A stretch of DNA of 6,592 bases, taken from positions 1 to 6,592 of the forward strand of contig JAQICP010000205.1 in NCBI GenBank assembly GCA_027858555.1. Reading direction: 5' to 3'. Below the pieces are notes generated by a model, which saw only the letters and a list, made by a program, of their open reading frames with translations, did not search any database and was not told the origin of the DNA. Below are positions 6,472-6,592 of this stretch, in pieces. Every line of letters begins with the position of its first letter. Within the stretch, counting starts at the first letter, position 1. This DNA is from Vallitaleaceae bacterium. Its GTDB lineage: Bacteria > Bacillota > Clostridia > Lachnospirales > Vallitaleaceae. Both the position numbers and the translations under genes were made by a program.

Positions 6472-6482
6472 GAAAGATAAGT

Positions 6483-6592
6483 CTACAAAGATGCATAAGA
6501 TTGTCTAATGATAAAAGATATCCCACAAGTTATAATCGATTATAACTTGTGGGATATCTTTTATCATTAGACAATCTTATGCATCTTTGTAG
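6483..6592. repeat. Perfect 110-bp palindrome ending the window
   Basis: Bases 6483-6537 are exactly the reverse complement of 6538-6592, with no loop and no mismatch; the centre is ATCGAT at 6535-6540. The second arm ends exactly at the last base of the window. Arms of 55 bases with no spacer exceed what a terminator needs, and they coincide with a commonly used assembler k-mer size, so a fold-back assembly product is the first explanation. A natural palindrome or replicon end remains possible. Confidence 0.95.
6513..6562 (+). terminator. Probable bidirectional intrinsic terminator after the SDR gene
   Basis: Within the palindrome, the core AAAAGATATCCCAC...GTGGGATATCTTTT has the make-up of a terminator. 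It has an A-run before the stem, a stem of about 20 bp with a GC-richer CCCAC/GTGGG segment, and a T-run after it. It starts about 40 bp downstream of the SDR stop, where a terminator would be expected. Its symmetry would let it stop transcripts from both sides. Because the right arm may be an assembly copy of the left, the true downstream half is uncertain. Confidence 0.55.

Noticed and set aside
6483..6592. Hairpin telomere of a linear replicon
   Set aside because: A closed hairpin end would read as a palindrome, but no protelomerase, partition or replication gene is in the window. The exact 55-base arms are better explained by an assembly fold-back. Kept only as an alternative.

Overview
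The window looks like a stretch of chromosome from a low-GC Gram-positive bacterium, most likely a member of the Clostridia (Bacillota). The basis is the AT-rich sequence, AGGAGG-type ribosome binding sites, intrinsic terminators and the type of genes present. The genus cannot be read from the sequence. All convincing genes are on the plus strand. I found no phage, transposase, CRISPR, rRNA or tRNA sequence, and no cluster that looks like an undescribed defence or biosynthetic system.

Layout. Bases 1-53 may hold the last 16 codons of a gene that starts outside the window. Bases 54-219 are an intergenic stretch with a degenerate 13-bp tandem repeat. Bases 220-2055 encode an amylosucrase-type GH13 enzyme with all catalytic residues. 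Immediately after its stop codon, in the same frame, lies a 66-codon open stretch (2056-2256). It reads like the C-terminal tail of a sugar ABC transporter binding protein without the rest of the gene. A terminator follows (2298-2349), then about 230 bp with A/C-rich short tandem repeats, then a good sigma-A-type promoter (2583-2613) driving an aldo/keto reductase (2667-3608).

A hairpin terminator (3718-3749) separates the reductase from a DbpA/YxiN-type DEAD-box RNA helicase (3784-5397). The helicase is followed after 42 bp by an NAD(P)-binding SDR of the epimerase/dehydratase type (5440-6471). This last gene may be co-transcribed with the helicase, and it also has its own promoter candidate (TATAAT at 5399-5404). 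The window ends in a perfect, loopless 110-bp palindrome (6483-6592), with two 55-base arms meeting at 6537/6538. It probably combines a real bidirectional terminator with an assembly fold-back at a contig end.

How the genes relate. Amylosucrase plus the tail of a sugar-binding protein suggests a sucrose or alpha-glucan utilisation locus that has lost parts. The reductase appears to be its own unit. The helicase (23S rRNA / large-subunit maturation) and the SDR share no evident pathway. The most worthwhile leads are the transporter-gene remnant joined to the amylosucrase stop, the repeat tracts in the two intergenic regions, the hairpin in the possible helicase leader, and the terminal palindrome.
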